Positions 31,742-42,614 of a DNA stretch of 64,000 nucleotides are shown in pieces. This DNA comes from Myroides odoratimimus. Its GTDB lineage: Bacteria; Bacteroidota; Bacteroidia; Flavobacteriales; Flavobacteriaceae. Within the stretch, counting starts at the first letter, position 1. Each line of letters starts with the position of its first letter. The translations under genes and the position numbers were made by a program. The notes beneath the pieces were generated by a model. That model had not been told where the DNA came from. It did no database searches and saw nothing but the letters and a program-made list of their open reading frames with translations. Location: positions 50,074 to 114,073 of the forward strand of contig NZ_JACAKB010000008.1 in assembly GCF_030326305.1 (NCBI RefSeq), in the 5' to 3' direction.

Positions 31742-32995
31742 ATGAAATTAAAGCGAGTTGTTGTTACCGGTTTAGGTGCCCTTACGCCAATTGGAAATAA
31801 TATTCAAGAGTATTGGAACAACCTAATTAATGGAGTAAGCGGAGCTGCACCCATTACATATTTTGACGCTACCAATTTCAAAACTCAGTTTGCGTGCGAA
31901 GTAAAGAATTTTAACGTAGAGGATTTTATTGAGAGAAAAGAAGCACGTAAAATGGACCGTTATGCACAGTATGCCATGGTTAGTGCAGATGAAGCGATCA
32001 AAGATTCAGGTTTAAATTTAGAAACTATTGATTTAGATAGAGCAGGAGTTATTTGGGGTTCAGGTATAGGAGGATTAGAAACATTCCAAAACGAGGTGAC
32101 TAACTTCGTAGAAGGAAATGGAGTACCAAAGTTCAATCCTTTCTTTATCCCTAAGATGATTGCAGATTTAGCAGGAGGACATATCTCTATGAAATACGGT
32201 CTGAGAGGACCTAACTTCACTACAGTGTCTGCATGTGCATCATCTACTAATGCTATTATAGATGCATTTAACTATATTCGTTTAGGTATGGCTGATATCT
32301 TCGTAACTGGAGGTTCTGAGGCTGCTGTAACGATAGCGGGTATCGGTGGATTTAATGCAATGCATGCACTATCTACTAGAAATGATGATCCTAAGACTGC
32401 GTCTAGACCAATGGACAAAGACAGAGAAGGATTCGTATTAGGAGAAGGAGCTGGAGCTATTATCTTAGAAGAATATGAACATGCTGTAGCACGTGGTGCT
32501 AGAATCTACTGTGAGATCGGTGGAGGAGGTATGTCAGCTGATGCTCACCACTTAACAGCACCACATCCAGAAGGATTAGGGGCTACTAATGTGATGATCA
32601 ACTGTCTTAAAGATGCTGGATTAGAAGCGAAAGATGTAGATGTGTTAAATATGCATGGTACTTCTACACCACTAGGAGACATCGCAGAGTCTAAGGCTAT
32701 TCTTAATGTATTCGGAGAGCATGCTTATGAGATGAACTTGAATTCGACTAAGTCGATGACAGGTCATTTATTAGGAGCTGCTGGTGTTATCGAGGCTATC
32801 TCTGTGATTTTATCACTAGAGCATGGTATCGTTCCACCTACAATTAACCATTTTACAGATGATGAAGCGATAGACTCTAAGTTAAACTTCACATTTAATA
32901 AAGCACAGAAGAGAGATGTAAAAGTAGGAATGAGTAATACATTCGGCTTTGGTGGACATAATGCTTGTGTGTTGGTTAAGAAATTAGAGAAGTAA
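31742..32995 (+). CDS. fabF: 3-oxoacyl-ACP synthase II
   Basis: About 417 aa from ATG 31742 (MKLKRVVVTGLGALTPIG). The Cys-His-His triad is present: VSACASSTNAI (Cys ~165), NMHGTSTPLGD (His) and STKSMTGHLLGAAG (His). It elongates acyl-ACP in fatty acid synthesis. Gene order acpP-fabF-rnc is the widespread one. An upstream in-frame extension to 31673 is unlike FabF and is discarded. Confidence 0.97.
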   Translation: MKLKRVVVTGLGALTPIGNNIQEYWNNLINGVSGAAPITYFDATNFKTQFACEVKNFNVEDFIERKEARKMDRYAQYAMVSADEAIKDSGLNLETIDLDRAGVIWGSGIGGLETFQNEVTNFVEGNGVPKFNPFFIPKMIADLAGGHISMKYGLRGPNFTTVSACASSTNAIIDAFNYIRLGMADIFVTGGSEAAVTIAGIGGFNAMHALSTRNDDPKTASRPMDKDREGFVLGEGAGAIILEEYEHAVARGARIYCEIGGGGMSADAHHLTAPHPEGLGATNVMINCLKDAGLEAKDVDVLNMHGTSTPLGDIAESKAILNVFGEHAYEMNLNSTKSMTGHLLGAAGVIEAISVILSLEHGIVPPTINHFTDDEAIDSKLNFTFNKAQKRDVKVGMSNTFGFGGHNACVLVKKLEK

Positions 32996-33010
32996 AATCA
33001 TCCTATAAAG

Positions 33011-33757
33011 ATGAAAAAGTTACTAAATAGAATATTCAATAATTCCCGTTCCTTCAATAATGAAGACGGGAATTTTTGTCGAAAGGTGACTGAGATAGTA
33101 GGTGTAAAGCCTGTAGAGATATCTTATTATAAAATAGCATTCACTCATCGATCGATGAATAGATGTGATGAAGCTGGCCACCCCATTAACTATGAGCGTT
33201 TAGAGTTCTTAGGAGATGCGATGTTGGGTTCTGTTATTGCTTCTTATTTGTTTATAGAAGTTCCGAGTGGAGATGAGGGCTATCTGACGAAAATGCGTTC
33301 TAAGATTGTGAGTCGAGAAAATCTAAACCAGCTAGGTAAAGATTTGAAACTAATCTCACATGTAGAGAGTAAAATGGGCAATCAACAGTTTGGAGAGAAT
33401 ATACATGGCAATTTATTAGAAGCTATTATAGGAGCTATTTATCTAGATAGAGGTTATCCTGCTTGTGAGAAGTTTATCCATGAACAACTATTGAGTAAGG
33501 TATCAGATATCCAAGAGTTGGAAACAAAGATAACTAGCTATAAGAGCTTGCTAATCGAATGGTGTCAGAAGAGAAAGCATACGTTTAAATATGATACTTT
33601 CGAAGAAGACACAGCAGAAGAATTAAAGTACTTCGGTGTACGTCTGTTTATAGACGATAAACTAGTGGCTAAAGCAAGAGCTACTTCAAAAAAGAAAGCA
33701 GAAGAGAAGGCATCACAACGTGCATACTTCGCATTTCAAGAGCAGATAAAGCAATAA
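33011..33757 (+). CDS. rnc: Ribonuclease III
   Basis: 248 aa. RNase III signature YERLEFLGDAMLGSVIA (~54-70) with catalytic acidic residues, a second acidic cluster in NLLEAIIGAIYLD, and a C-terminal dsRNA-binding domain (~175-245, ending KATSKKKAEEKASQ-like). It processes rRNA precursors and double-stranded RNA. 15 bases after fabF. Confidence 0.95.
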   Translation: MKKLLNRIFNNSRSFNNEDGNFCRKVTEIVGVKPVEISYYKIAFTHRSMNRCDEAGHPINYERLEFLGDAMLGSVIASYLFIEVPSGDEGYLTKMRSKIVSRENLNQLGKDLKLISHVESKMGNQQFGENIHGNLLEAIIGAIYLDRGYPACEKFIHEQLLSKVSDIQELETKITSYKSLLIEWCQKRKHTFKYDTFEEDTAEELKYFGVRLFIDDKLVAKARATSKKKAEEKASQRAYFAFQEQIKQ

Positions 33758-33854
33758 TTTTTGTTAATTCCTTAACTTTTTTATAATCTATTATAGCGAG
33801 GTTATACAAATATAGCTCGATAAAAGTTGTATATTTGTGTAACTAATTTCTTAT

Positions 33855-34343
33855 ATGGGTATAATAAAATATAAGCTTGAAGACTTTGATAGTGAGGATT
33901 ATCGCTTGATCGCTATACATACTTCCAGAAAAGAAGATTACAAAGTAGTGTATTTTATAAATTCAATACTTGAAATTAATCTAGAAAGAAGTAAGAGTGA
34001 TGTAGACATCTTTACAGATGTAGGACATGCTTTTTTTTCATTCTATGAATATGATGATTTTGATCATCACGTGTATTGGAAGGTGGTAGCGAATAAGGCT
34101 TTTTTAATACCTGAGTCAGGATTAGATTCTCCTTTATTTGTCTCAGCTAATCATCCAGTAACCAAGCAAGGGTATTTATTGCCCGAATTAAAGTCAGTCG
34201 ATTATTTGATTAAGATAGAAGAAACTGATAGTCAGTTCGAAATTGGTACAATCATTGATCGGTTGAATTCAGTAAAAATTATCTCTGCAGCTTATGAAAT
34301 AAAGCAAGAGATATTAAAAAATAAAACGAACTTAATTTTTTAA
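33855..34343 (+). CDS. IPExxxVDY family protein
   Basis: 162 aa. The two short motifs that name the family are present: FLIPESGLD (~85-93) and LLPELKSVDYLIKI (~112-125). Function unknown; the family is restricted to Bacteroidetes and sits beside pyk and rnc in many of them, as here (4 bases before pyk). A -7-like TATATTTG is at 33830-33837. Confidence 0.88.
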   Translation: MGIIKYKLEDFDSEDYRLIAIHTSRKEDYKVVYFINSILEINLERSKSDVDIFTDVGHAFFSFYEYDDFDHHVYWKVVANKAFLIPESGLDSPLFVSANHPVTKQGYLLPELKSVDYLIKIEETDSQFEIGTIIDRLNSVKIISAAYEIKQEILKNKTNLIF

Positions 34344-34347
34344 AAAT

Positions 34348-35778
34348 ATGTTAGCACAAAAAAAGACGAAAATCGTAGCAACGTTAGGACCAGCATCTAG
34401 TACGAGAGAGGTATTACATGATATGATTAAAGCTGGTGTAAATGTTTTTAGAATCAACTTTTCACATGCTGATTATAAAGATGTTCAAGAGAAAGTAAAT
34501 ATAATCCGCGATCTAAATAAAGAGTTTGGATATACTACTTCTATTTTAGGTGACTTACAAGGGCCTAAATTAAGAGTAGGGGTGATGTCTGAAGACGTTA
34601 TCGTGAATCCTGGTGATGTGATTACATTTTCTACTAAAGAAGAGTTTAAAGGTGACGCAGAACGCGTTTACATGAATTATAAAAAATTCCCAACTGACGT
34701 TAACGCAGGAGAGAGAATTTTATTAGACGATGGTAAACTTATCTTCGATGTATTAGAAACTAATGGAGAGGATGAAGTAAAAACTGTAGTTGTACAAGGT
34801 GGGCCACTTAAATCTAAAAAAGGGGTTAACTTACCAATGACTAAAGTATCATTGCCAGCGTTAACGGAAAAAGATATTAGAGATGCTATTTTTGCTTGTG
34901 AGTTACAAGTAGATTGGATTGCATTATCTTTCGTTCGTACACCTGAAGATTTGATGGACTTACAGAACTTGATTAAAGAACATTCTGATCACAAGATTCC
35001 AATCATTGCTAAAATAGAAAAGCCTGAGGCAGTAAAGAATATTAAGAAGTTAGTAGCGTACTGTGATGGTCTAATGGTTGCACGTGGAGATCTAGGTGTT
35101 GAGATTCCTGCTCAAGAGGTACCATTGATCCAAAAAGAATTAGTTCACGTAGCTAAGAATGCTAGAATCCCTGTAATCATCGCTACACAGATGATGGAAA
35201 CGATGATTTCTAGTCTTACGCCTACTAGAGCTGAGGTAAATGACGTAGCAAACTCTGTAATGGACGGTGCTGATGCTGTAATGTTATCAGGAGAGACTTC
35301 TGTAGGAGCATACCCAGTACAAGTAATCGAGAAAATGACACAGATTATTCAAAGTGTTGAGACTTCTCCATTAATTAAAGTACCACAAAGTCCACCTACA
35401 ATCAAGACAAACCGTTATATCACTAAAAATATTTGTTACCACGCTGCTTTAATGGCGAATGATATCGAAGCTAAGGCTATCTGTACATTGACAAATAGTG
35501 GTTATACAGCCTTCCAAATTTCGGCTTGGAGACCAAATAGTAATATATTAGTATTCTCTTCTAATCGTCGTATTATTACTCAATTAAACTTGTTATGGGG
35601 AGTTCAGGCTTTCTATTACGATAAATATGTGAGTACTGATGAGACTATTGAGGATATCAATGCTATGGTAAAAGAGAAAGGATTAGCTGAGACAGGAGAT
35701 ATGGTTATCAACTTAGCAGCTATGCCAATTATCGAAAAAGGTATGGTGAATACACTAAGAATATCTGAGGTACAATAA
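34348..35778 (+). CDS. pyk: Pyruvate kinase
   Basis: 476 aa, normal length. Landmarks: TKIVATLGPASS and FRINFSHADY at the N-terminus, GDLQGPKLRVG, the active-site IPIIAKIEKPEAV, MVARGDLGVEIPAQEVP and the ATQMMETMISSLTPTRAEV helix. It makes pyruvate and ATP from PEP and ADP. Terminated by a hairpin at 35801. Confidence 0.97.
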   Translation: MLAQKKTKIVATLGPASSTREVLHDMIKAGVNVFRINFSHADYKDVQEKVNIIRDLNKEFGYTTSILGDLQGPKLRVGVMSEDVIVNPGDVITFSTKEEFKGDAERVYMNYKKFPTDVNAGERILLDDGKLIFDVLETNGEDEVKTVVVQGGPLKSKKGVNLPMTKVSLPALTEKDIRDAIFACELQVDWIALSFVRTPEDLMDLQNLIKEHSDHKIPIIAKIEKPEAVKNIKKLVAYCDGLMVARGDLGVEIPAQEVPLIQKELVHVAKNARIPVIIATQMMETMISSLTPTRAEVNDVANSVMDGADAVMLSGETSVGAYPVQVIEKMTQIIQSVETSPLIKVPQSPPTIKTNRYITKNICYHAALMANDIEAKAICTLTNSGYTAFQISAWRPNSNILVFSSNRRIITQLNLLWGVQAFYYDKYVSTDETIEDINAMVKEKGLAETGDMVINLAAMPIIEKGMVNTLRISEVQ

Positions 35779-35800
35779 TTATCGTACTTCCACAATATAG

Positions 35801-35831
35801 AAAGCTCAGGACATGGTTCTGAGCTTTTTTT
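35801..35831 (+). terminator. pyk terminator
   Basis: AAAGCTCAG / CTGAGCTTT stem followed by seven T. Confidence 0.9.
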
Positions 35832-35889
35832 GTTTGCCCAAGAGCGCTGTAGTGTATAATGAATAAAGAATCTGGGTTTAAGGCATAAA

Positions 35890-35913
35890 AAAAGCTCCAT
35901 TGCTGGAGCTTTT
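35890..35913 (-). terminator. sodA terminator
   Basis: Perfect stem AAAAGCTCCA / TGGAGCTTTT with a four-base loop. It serves the minus-strand sod gene and may also back up pyk. Confidence 0.9.
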
Positions 35914-35942
35914 AATAGTTTGTAATGAGGTGCAAAAATTAA

Positions 35943-36548
35943 TTATTTTGCCTCTGCGTATCTTCTTGCTACTTCCGCCCAGTTGATAACATTAAAGAAA
36001 GCATTAATGTAGTCAGGACGACGGTTTTGGTAGTTTAAGTAATAAGCGTGTTCCCAAACATCCATTCCTAAGATTGGAGTTCCTCCACAAGCAACACCAG
36101 GCATTAATGGGTTGTCTTGGTTAGGAGTACCACATACTTCTAATTTACCATCTTTAACACATAACCAAGCCCATCCAGACCCGAATTGTGTAGCACCAGC
36201 TTTAGCGAAAGCATCTTTAAAGTTTTCGAAAGATCCGAAAGCAGTATTGATTGCGTCAGCTAACTCACCTGTAGGTAAACCACCTCCGTTAGGAGTCATT
36301 ACTGTCCAGAATAAGTTGTGGTTATAGAAACCACCACCGTTGTTACGAACAGCTCCATTAGACATGTCTAAGTTAGCAAGGATATCTTCGATAGTTTTTC
36401 CTTCTAAAGCTGTTCCAGCGATAGCTGCGTTTAAGTTAGTAGTATAAGCATTATGATGTTTTGTATGGTGGATTTCCATCGTACGTGCATCAATATGTGG
36501 TTCCAATGCATCGTATGCATATGGTAATTTTGGTAATTCGAAAGCCAT
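35943..36548 (-). CDS. sodA: Superoxide dismutase, Fe/Mn family
   Basis: 201 aa, normal length, cytosolic. Metal ligands: His in [14 protein letters not shown] (His27-type), His in [11 protein letters not shown] (His74-type), and [15 protein letters not shown] (Asp and His). It dismutates superoxide. Fe versus Mn preference cannot be settled by eye. Confidence 0.95.
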   Translation of the reverse strand: MAFELPKLPYAYDALEPHIDARTMEIHHTKHHNAYTTNLNAAIAGTALEGKTIEDILANLDMSNGAVRNNGGGFYNHNLFWTVMTPNGGGLPTGELADAINTAFGSFENFKDAFAKAGATQFGSGWAWLCVKDGKLEVCGTPNQDNPLMPGVACGGTPILGMDVWEHAYYLNYQNRRPDYINAFFNVINWAEVARRYAEAK

Positions 36549-36659
36549 AATTCGTATTATTTAAAGATTAATATTAATTTTATTTCAAATTTAAACAAAT
36601 AAAGCCTAATATGGAAGGTTTGTAATGTTTAATATAAGTTAATAAATAGAACCTACTTC

Positions 36660-39600
36660 ATGCTTGATAAGCCTTCATTCTCAATATATAACGCGTCTGC
36701 TGGGTCTGGAAAAACCCATACTTTAGTTAAGGAATATCTTAAGATTTTACTCCTTGATAAGCAAGATGACGCCTATAAAAAGATACTTGCTATTACTTTT
36801 ACGAATAAAGCTGTAGCAGAAATGAAGACTCGTGTTGTATCTTGTCTAAATGCTTTTTCTAAAGAAGAGTTAGATCCTAAATATGGAAGTATCTTTCATC
36901 AAGTACAAGAAGAAACAGAATTAGAGGAAGGGTTTATAAGAGCGAAGTCAGGACGTATTATCAGAAGTATTATTCACAACTATGCTTCTTTTGATATTTC
37001 TACGATAGACAAGTTTACCCATAAGGTTATTCGCTCTTTTGCTTTTGATTTAGAATTGCCAATGACCTTTGAGGTTTCGTTAGATTCAGATGAATTGCTA
37101 CAAGAGGCGGTGGACGCAGTAATCGCAAAAGCTGGTGTGGATAGTGAATTGACAGATTTGTTGATTGATTTTTCTATTGATAAAGCAGATAATGATAAGA
37201 GCTGGGATATCACGAGAGAGCTTAAAGAAGTAGGAGCTTTACTATTAAATGAGAATAATAGAGAAGAAATAGCTTTGTTCGCTGAGCATACTTTACAAGA
37301 CTTTGTAAAGGTGAGAGATTTTCTTCGCGAAGAGATTAAAAAGATTACGGCAGAGAGTATTGTTTTAGGACAGAGTATAATGGACTTAATAGAGTCTAAA
37401 GGAATGGATAAGACTTCGTTCTTAGGACAGTATTTCGTCAAGCATATAGAGAATGTGATTCAAGATACTGTAGGTACAACGAAGCGTTATCACGAATTTG
37501 ATGATATTAAAATAAAGAAGACTGCTAAAGATGTTGAGTTAATCGAAGCTTTTATACCAGATTTTCTAAAGGTGTTAGCGCAGGTATATGATCTGTATTC
37601 TCGTAGAGCTTTTTATACTGCTTTCTTGAAAAACCTTACTCCTCTATCTCTATTAAGTACAATAGGACAAGAGATGGATAAGATTCAAGAAGAGCAGAAT
37701 ATATTATCAATTACTCAGTTTAATGCGATTATTCACAATGAAATACAGAATCAACCAGCCCCATTTATTTATGAGCGTTTAGGAGAGCGGTATCATCACT
37801 TTTTTATAGACGAGTTTCAGGATACGTCAGAAATGCAGTGGCAGAATCTAGTACCATTGATTGATAATGCATTAGCAGGAGAAGATCACACAGGAACTAA
37901 GGGAAGCTTAATGATAGTAGGAGATCCTAAGCAGTCTATCTATAGATGGCGCGGAGGAAAGGCAGAACAATTTATCGCCTTGAGCAAGGATGAGAATCCC
38001 TTTGCTAATCCTGATAAACAGACTGTGAACCTTGGTCGTAATTATCGAAGTTATGCAGAGGTCATTCAATTTAATAATAGATTTTTTAAGGATGTCTCTC
38101 GTAACTTTATTAACGAGGATTATAAAGATCTATATGAGAATAATAGTTATCAAGAGGTTAATAGTAAAGCTGGCGGGTATGTAAATATTGAATTCTTACA
38201 AAAGGATGAAGGAGAAGATGCTGAAGAGAAGAATATGCAATATGCACAAGCTACGCTGAATACTATACAAGGTGTTTTAGAACAAGGGTTTGATTTAAAA
38301 GATATTGTTATTCTAACACGTAAGAGAGATCACGGTGTGCTCTTAGCAAATTACTTAACAGAGAATGGTCTAGAGATACTTTCTTCTGATTCGTTATTGA
38401 TTAACAATGCTAGTGAGGTGAGGTTGATCATTAATGTACTGAAGTTCTTAAAGACAGAGCGCGATTTAGAAGCAAAGATGATGATGCTGTACTATGTAAG
38501 TGGTAAGCAAAGTGATTTGACAAAGAAACACGACTTTATAAAAGCGGGACTTTCTTTTGAGACTGAGTTAGAATTAGAAGCTTGGTTAGTAGATCACAAT
38601 GTGCCTATCTCATTTGAGGCTTGTCGTTCGAAGTCATTGTATGACGCTGTAGAGGCTATTGTTTTAGCCTTTTTACCAGATAAGAGTGCTAGTTCATATG
38701 TTCTATATTTTTTAGACTTGGTGTTAGAAAAGTCTTTAAAGAATCAGTTTGGAATTAGTGACTTCTTAGAGTATTGGAATACAAATTATCACAAGTTTAG
38801 CATACCGACACCTGAAGGTAGAAATGCTGTGCAGATTATGACGATACACAAATCTAAAGGGTTAGAATTTCCTATCGTTATATTTCCTTTTGCAGAAGAG
38901 GACTTTACACGCCCTAGTCGTGATAAGCTATGGGTAAATATAGAGACGGATAAAGACCAGATTATGTTCCCAAAGGCTTTAGTTGATTCTAAGAAGGAAG
39001 TGGTGGAGTATGGTGAGTATGCTCAACTTCTGTACGAGAAAAAAGAACAAGAGATGTTGCTGGATAATGTAAATGTCCTTTATGTAGCATTGACAAGGGC
39101 AGAAGAACAGTTGTATATTATTAGTTATAAAAACGTAACGAGCAAGGGAGAGTTTAGAAATAATTTATCTAAACTTTTCTTAGATTTTTTAGTAACAGAA
39201 GGTGTTTACAATGATGTGGATTTAGTCTATGGATTTGGAGAGAAGGTGAAGGTTTCTAATAGTAAAGAGGTCATTACAGATGAAGTGAATAAAATGATTC
39301 TTCCTGTAAAGAGTGTATTGGATTTCGAAGCGATCAAAATTGCACAGAGGGAAGCCTTGATGTGGGACTCTCATAACCAAAAAGCGATAGAGTATGGTAA
39401 TCTAGTCCATAAATTGATGTCGTTTATAACAGATTATCACGATGTAGATGCTGTGGTGAGAGAAGGGCTAGAAAAGGGATTGATACAAGAAGATGCAAAG
39501 GAGCGTTTTAAAGAAATTATTCAGCGTATCGTAAGTAACCCTGATTTAGAGATTTTCTTTAGAGAAGATAATATTGTATTTAACGAGCGAGTAATCATAG

Positions 39601-39806
39601 GACCTTATCAGCGCAATACTATACCTGATAGAGTAGTGATAAGAGGAAGACAGGCTTATATATTAGATTATAAAACAGGTAAAGAAGAAGAGAAATATAA
39701 AGACCAAGTGAGGGCTTATGGACAGTCATTAGTAGAAATGGGTTATGAAGTCGTTAAAATGGTGTTGCTATATACAGGGGAGAACTTAAATATAATACAT
39801 TTGTAG
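36660..39806 (+). CDS. UvrD-like helicase/exonuclease, AddA type
   Basis: 1048 aa. SF1 helicase motifs: Walker A NASAGSGKTHTLVKEYLK (~10-27), ITFTNKAVAEMKTRV, HHFFIDEFQDTSEMQW (motif II), GDPKQSIYRWRGGK (III), LGRNYRSYAEV (IV) and VALTRAEEQLYI (VI). The C-terminus has a PD-(D/E)XK nuclease (YGNLVHKLMSFI, then IRGRQAYILDYKTGK). With the AddB-like protein encoded at 42615 it should form a RecBCD/AddAB-type double-strand-break resection complex. The partners are separated by kbl and an OmpA gene rather than adjacent. Confidence 0.9.
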   Translation: MLDKPSFSIYNASAGSGKTHTLVKEYLKILLLDKQDDAYKKILAITFTNKAVAEMKTRVVSCLNAFSKEELDPKYGSIFHQVQEETELEEGFIRAKSGRIIRSIIHNYASFDISTIDKFTHKVIRSFAFDLELPMTFEVSLDSDELLQEAVDAVIAKAGVDSELTDLLIDFSIDKADNDKSWDITRELKEVGALLLNENNREEIALFAEHTLQDFVKVRDFLREEIKKITAESIVLGQSIMDLIESKGMDKTSFLGQYFVKHIENVIQDTVGTTKRYHEFDDIKIKKTAKDVELIEAFIPDFLKVLAQVYDLYSRRAFYTAFLKNLTPLSLLSTIGQEMDKIQEEQNILSITQFNAIIHNEIQNQPAPFIYERLGERYHHFFIDEFQDTSEMQWQNLVPLIDNALAGEDHTGTKGSLMIVGDPKQSIYRWRGGKAEQFIALSKDENPFANPDKQTVNLGRNYRSYAEVIQFNNRFFKDVSRNFINEDYKDLYENNSYQEVNSKAGGYVNIEFLQKDEGEDAEEKNMQYAQATLNTIQGVLEQGFDLKDIVILTRKRDHGVLLANYLTENGLEILSSDSLLINNASEVRLIINVLKFLKTERDLEAKMMMLYYVSGKQSDLTKKHDFIKAGLSFETELELEAWLVDHNVPISFEACRSKSLYDAVEAIVLAFLPDKSASSYVLYFLDLVLEKSLKNQFGISDFLEYWNTNYHKFSIPTPEGRNAVQIMTIHKSKGLEFPIVIFPFAEEDFTRPSRDKLWVNIETDKDQIMFPKALVDSKKEVVEYGEYAQLLYEKKEQEMLLDNVNVLYVALTRAEEQLYIISYKNVTSKGEFRNNLSKLFLDFLVTEGVYNDVDLVYGFGEKVKVSNSKEVITDEVNKMILPVKSVLDFEAIKIAQREALMWDSHNQKAIEYGNLVHKLMSFITDYHDVDAVVREGLEKGLIQEDAKERFKEIIQRIVSNPDLEIFFREDNIVFNERVIIGPYQRNTIPDRVVIRGRQAYILDYKTGKEEEKYKDQVRAYGQSLVEMGYEVVKMVLLYTGENLNIIHL

Positions 39807-39838
39807 AAGAGTATAAATTGTTTAAAACTTAAAATATT

Positions 39839-41035
39839 ATGTACGGAAAGATTAAAGATCATCTTCAGAATGAATTAAAGTCAATAGAGGATAACGGATT
39901 ATTTAAAAAGGAGAGAATTATTACTTCGCCACAAGGTGCAGAGATTACTGTTTCTACAGGGGATAAAGTTTTAAACTTTTGTGCAAACAATTATTTAGGA
40001 TTGTCATCACATCCAGAAGTAATTCAAGCAGCAAAAGATACATTAGATACCCATGGATTCGGAATGTCTTCAGTGCGTTTTATTTGTGGAACACAAGATA
40101 TACACAAAAAATTAGAAGCTACTATTGCTGATTTTTATGGAACAGAAGATACTATTCTTTATGCAGCAGCTTTTGATGCTAATGGAGGAGTATTCGAACC
40201 GTTATTAGGTGCAGAAGACGCAATTATCTCTGATAGCTTAAATCACGCTTCAATTATTGACGGAGTGCGTTTGTGTAAAGCAGCTCGTTATCGTTATGAA
40301 AATAACAATATGGCTGAATTAGAAGAGCAATTAATCAAAGCGAATGAGGCTGGACACCGTTTTAAAATCATTGTAACGGATGGTGTATTCTCAATGGATG
40401 GCCTAGTAGCACCATTAGATAAAATATGTGATTTAGCTGATAAGTATGATGCTTTAGTAATGGTAGACGAATGTCATGCTGCTGGATTTATCGGAGCTAC
40501 GGGTAAAGGAACATTAGAAGCTAAGAACGTAATGGGCCGTGTGGATATCATCACAGGAACTTTAGGTAAAGCTCTAGGTGGTGCAATGGGAGGATATACT
40601 ACAGGTAAAAAAGAAATTATTGAATTATTAAGACAACGTTCTAGACCATATTTATTCTCTAACTCTTTAGCACCAATGATTGTTGGAGCCTCTATTAAAG
40701 TATTTGAAATTTTAAAACACGATACTTCATTACGCGATAAGTTAGAGTGGAATACAAACTACTTCAAAGATGGAATGAAAAAGGCAGGTTTTGATATTAT
40801 TGATGGAGATTCTGCTATTGTACCAGTGATGTTATACGATGCTAAATTATCGCAAGTAATGGCAGATAGGCTTTTAGAAAAAGGAGTTTATGTAACAGGA
40901 TTCTTCTTCCCTGTGGTGCCAAAAGATAAGGCGAGAATCCGTGTACAATTATCAGCTGCACATACTCAAGAACATTTAGACAAAGCTATCGCTGCGTTTA
41001 CAGAAGTAGGTAAAGAGCTAAAAGTTATTCAATAA
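39839..41035 (+). CDS. kbl: Glycine C-acetyltransferase (2-amino-3-ketobutyrate CoA ligase)
   Basis: 398 aa, alpha-oxoamine synthase family. PLP-binding Lys is in [15 protein letters not shown] (~240-254), with [13 protein letters not shown] before it (Asp for the PLP ring) and [11 protein letters not shown] at the N-terminus. It converts 2-amino-3-ketobutyrate and CoA to glycine and acetyl-CoA in threonine breakdown. No threonine dehydrogenase is adjacent. The length and residues match Kbl better than BioF. Confidence 0.9.
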   Translation: MYGKIKDHLQNELKSIEDNGLFKKERIITSPQGAEITVSTGDKVLNFCANNYLGLSSHPEVIQAAKDTLDTHGFGMSSVRFICGTQDIHKKLEATIADFYGTEDTILYAAAFDANGGVFEPLLGAEDAIISDSLNHASIIDGVRLCKAARYRYENNNMAELEEQLIKANEAGHRFKIIVTDGVFSMDGLVAPLDKICDLADKYDALVMVDECHAAGFIGATGKGTLEAKNVMGRVDIITGTLGKALGGAMGGYTTGKKEIIELLRQRSRPYLFSNSLAPMIVGASIKVFEILKHDTSLRDKLEWNTNYFKDGMKKAGFDIIDGDSAIVPVMLYDAKLSQVMADRLLEKGVYVTGFFFPVVPKDKARIRVQLSAAHTQEHLDKAIAAFTEVGKELKVIQ

Positions 41036-41077
41036 AAAAGGTTAATACAATAAAAAGTACTATTCTTAACGAAATTT

Positions 41078-41109
41078 TTTGTAAATATTGATTGATAATT
41101 GTACTTTTG
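41078..41109 (+). promoter_or_regulatory. Promoter of the OmpA-family gene
   Basis: TTTG at 41078-41081 and TACTTTTG at 41102-41109, 20 bases apart, 34 bases before the ATG. Confidence 0.7.
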
Positions 41110-41143
41110 CTAGATTATTACGGTAAAGTAAAAAATAAAAGTT

Positions 41144-42544
41144 ATGAAACATTTCAACAAATTATTTGCAGCAGCAATTCTTTGTGCAGGGCTTTCAGCT
41201 CACGCGCAAGACGCTGACCATCCGTGGGCTGTAACTGTTGGAGCAAACGCAGTTGACACAAAAGTAAGTTCAGCTAAAGGTTTTGCACACAGAACAGGAG
41301 GATATTTTAAAACGGATAACTGGAATATCTTACCATCAGTATCTTACTTAAATGTAGCTAGATACTTAGGTGATGGATTCTCTTTAGGTTTAGTTGGGTC
41401 TGTTAATAAAATTGACAAATTCATCAAATCAGAAGCAGAAGGATATGAAAAGTACAATCCTGGAGATTTAACTTACTACGGAATTGACGCAGAAGTTAAA
41501 TATAGCTTCAAAGAGATTTTGAAATCGAAAGTAGTTGATCCATTCATCTTAGTAGGTGGAGGTTATACTTTTATGGGAGATGCAAGTCAAGGAACTGTTA
41601 ATGGAGGAGCTGGATTAAACTTCTGGTTTACTAAAAACGTTGCTTTAACTGTGCAATCTACTTATAAACATTCATTTTCTGATTCTAGAACACCAGACGT
41701 AGGAGTTGCTTCACATATGCAACACTTTGCAGGTATTCGTTTCCAATTTGGTGGAAAAGATACAGATGGAGATGGAGTTTTAGACAAATATGACGAATGT
41801 CCAGAGATCCCAGGTTTAGCTGAGTTCAACGGATGTCCTGATACAGATGGAGATGGAATTCCAGATCATTTAGATGAGTGTCCAGATTTACCAGGTTTAC
41901 CAGAATTCAACGGATGTCCTGATACAGACGGAGATGGTATTCCAGATAATAAAGACGAATGTCCAGAGATCCCAGGTTTAGCTGAGTTCAACGGATGTCC
42001 TGATACAGACGGAGACGGAGTGCCAGATAATAAAGATGAGTGCCCTGAAGTACCTGGTCCAAAAGAAAACAATGGTTGTCCTTGGCCAGATAGAGATGGA
42101 GACGGAGTGCCTGATCATTTAGATAAATGTCCAGACGTACCTGGTCCAGCTTCTAACAACGGATGTCCTGAAGTTAAAGAAATCGAGCCTGAGAAAGTAA
42201 AACAGCTTAACGATTACGGAAAAACATTATTATTCCACACAGGAAAATATACTTTCCAAGATGGTTCTTACGCAGTGTTAGATAATATGGTTAAAATCAT
42301 GAAAGAATACCCAACTGCTAATTTCCACATCGCTGGATATACTGACAGTACAGGATCTGACAGAATTAACATACCATTATCTGATAATAGAGCTAACGCT
42401 GTAAAAGTTTACTTAATTGAAAAAGGAATCGATTCTGCTAGATTAACTTCTAAAGGATACGGATCTAAAGATCCAATCGCTTCTAACAAAACAGTTAAAG
42501 GACGTGAGTTAAACAGACGTGTTGAAATCCAATTAGCTAAATAA
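41144..42544 (+). CDS. OmpA-family outer-membrane protein with TSP3 calcium-binding repeats
   Basis: 466 aa. Signal peptide to AHAQ (~22), an eight-strand-type beta-barrel (~25-205), about five thrombospondin type 3 repeats (~207-345; units such as [16 protein letters not shown] with Asp-rich calcium sites and paired Cys), and a C-terminal OmpA peptidoglycan-binding domain (~360-466: [30 protein letters not shown]). A major porin-like protein linking outer membrane and wall. Strong promoter and terminator frame the gene. Confidence 0.93.
   Translation: MKHFNKLFAAAILCAGLSAHAQDADHPWAVTVGANAVDTKVSSAKGFAHRTGGYFKTDNWNILPSVSYLNVARYLGDGFSLGLVGSVNKIDKFIKSEAEGYEKYNPGDLTYYGIDAEVKYSFKEILKSKVVDPFILVGGGYTFMGDASQGTVNGGAGLNFWFTKNVALTVQSTYKHSFSDSRTPDVGVASHMQHFAGIRFQFGGKDTDGDGVLDKYDECPEIPGLAEFNGCPDTDGDGIPDHLDECPDLPGLPEFNGCPDTDGDGIPDNKDECPEIPGLAEFNGCPDTDGDGVPDNKDECPEVPGPKENNGCPWPDRDGDGVPDHLDKCPDVPGPASNNGCPEVKEIEPEKVKQLNDYGKTLLFHTGKYTFQDGSYAVLDNMVKIMKEYPTANFHIAGYTDSTGSDRINIPLSDNRANAVKVYLIEKGIDSARLTSKGYGSKDPIASNKTVKGRELNRRVEIQLAK
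41758..42165 (+). repeat. Coding tandem repeats for TSP3 units
   Basis: Near-identical DNA units of about 81-84 bp encode the Asp-rich repeats, with blocks around GATACAGAYGGAGAYGG recurring. They are coding, not CRISPR; recombination between units could change the repeat number. Confidence 0.85.
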
Positions 42545-42569
42545 TTGATTTAAAACACATAATCTATAG

Positions 42570-42602
42570 AAAACGCTTCGAGTAATCGGAGCGTTTTTTT
42601 TG
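42570..42602 (+). terminator. Terminator of the OmpA-family gene
   Basis: AAAACGCTTCGA / TCGGAGCGTTTT with GTAA loop and eight T. Confidence 0.9.
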
Positions 42603-42614
42603 TACCTTTATTTT

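Noticed and set aside
41758-42165. Repeats taken for a CRISPR array
   Set aside because: They are near-identical coding units of TSP3 calcium-binding repeats in an intact OmpA-family gene; there are no unique spacers.
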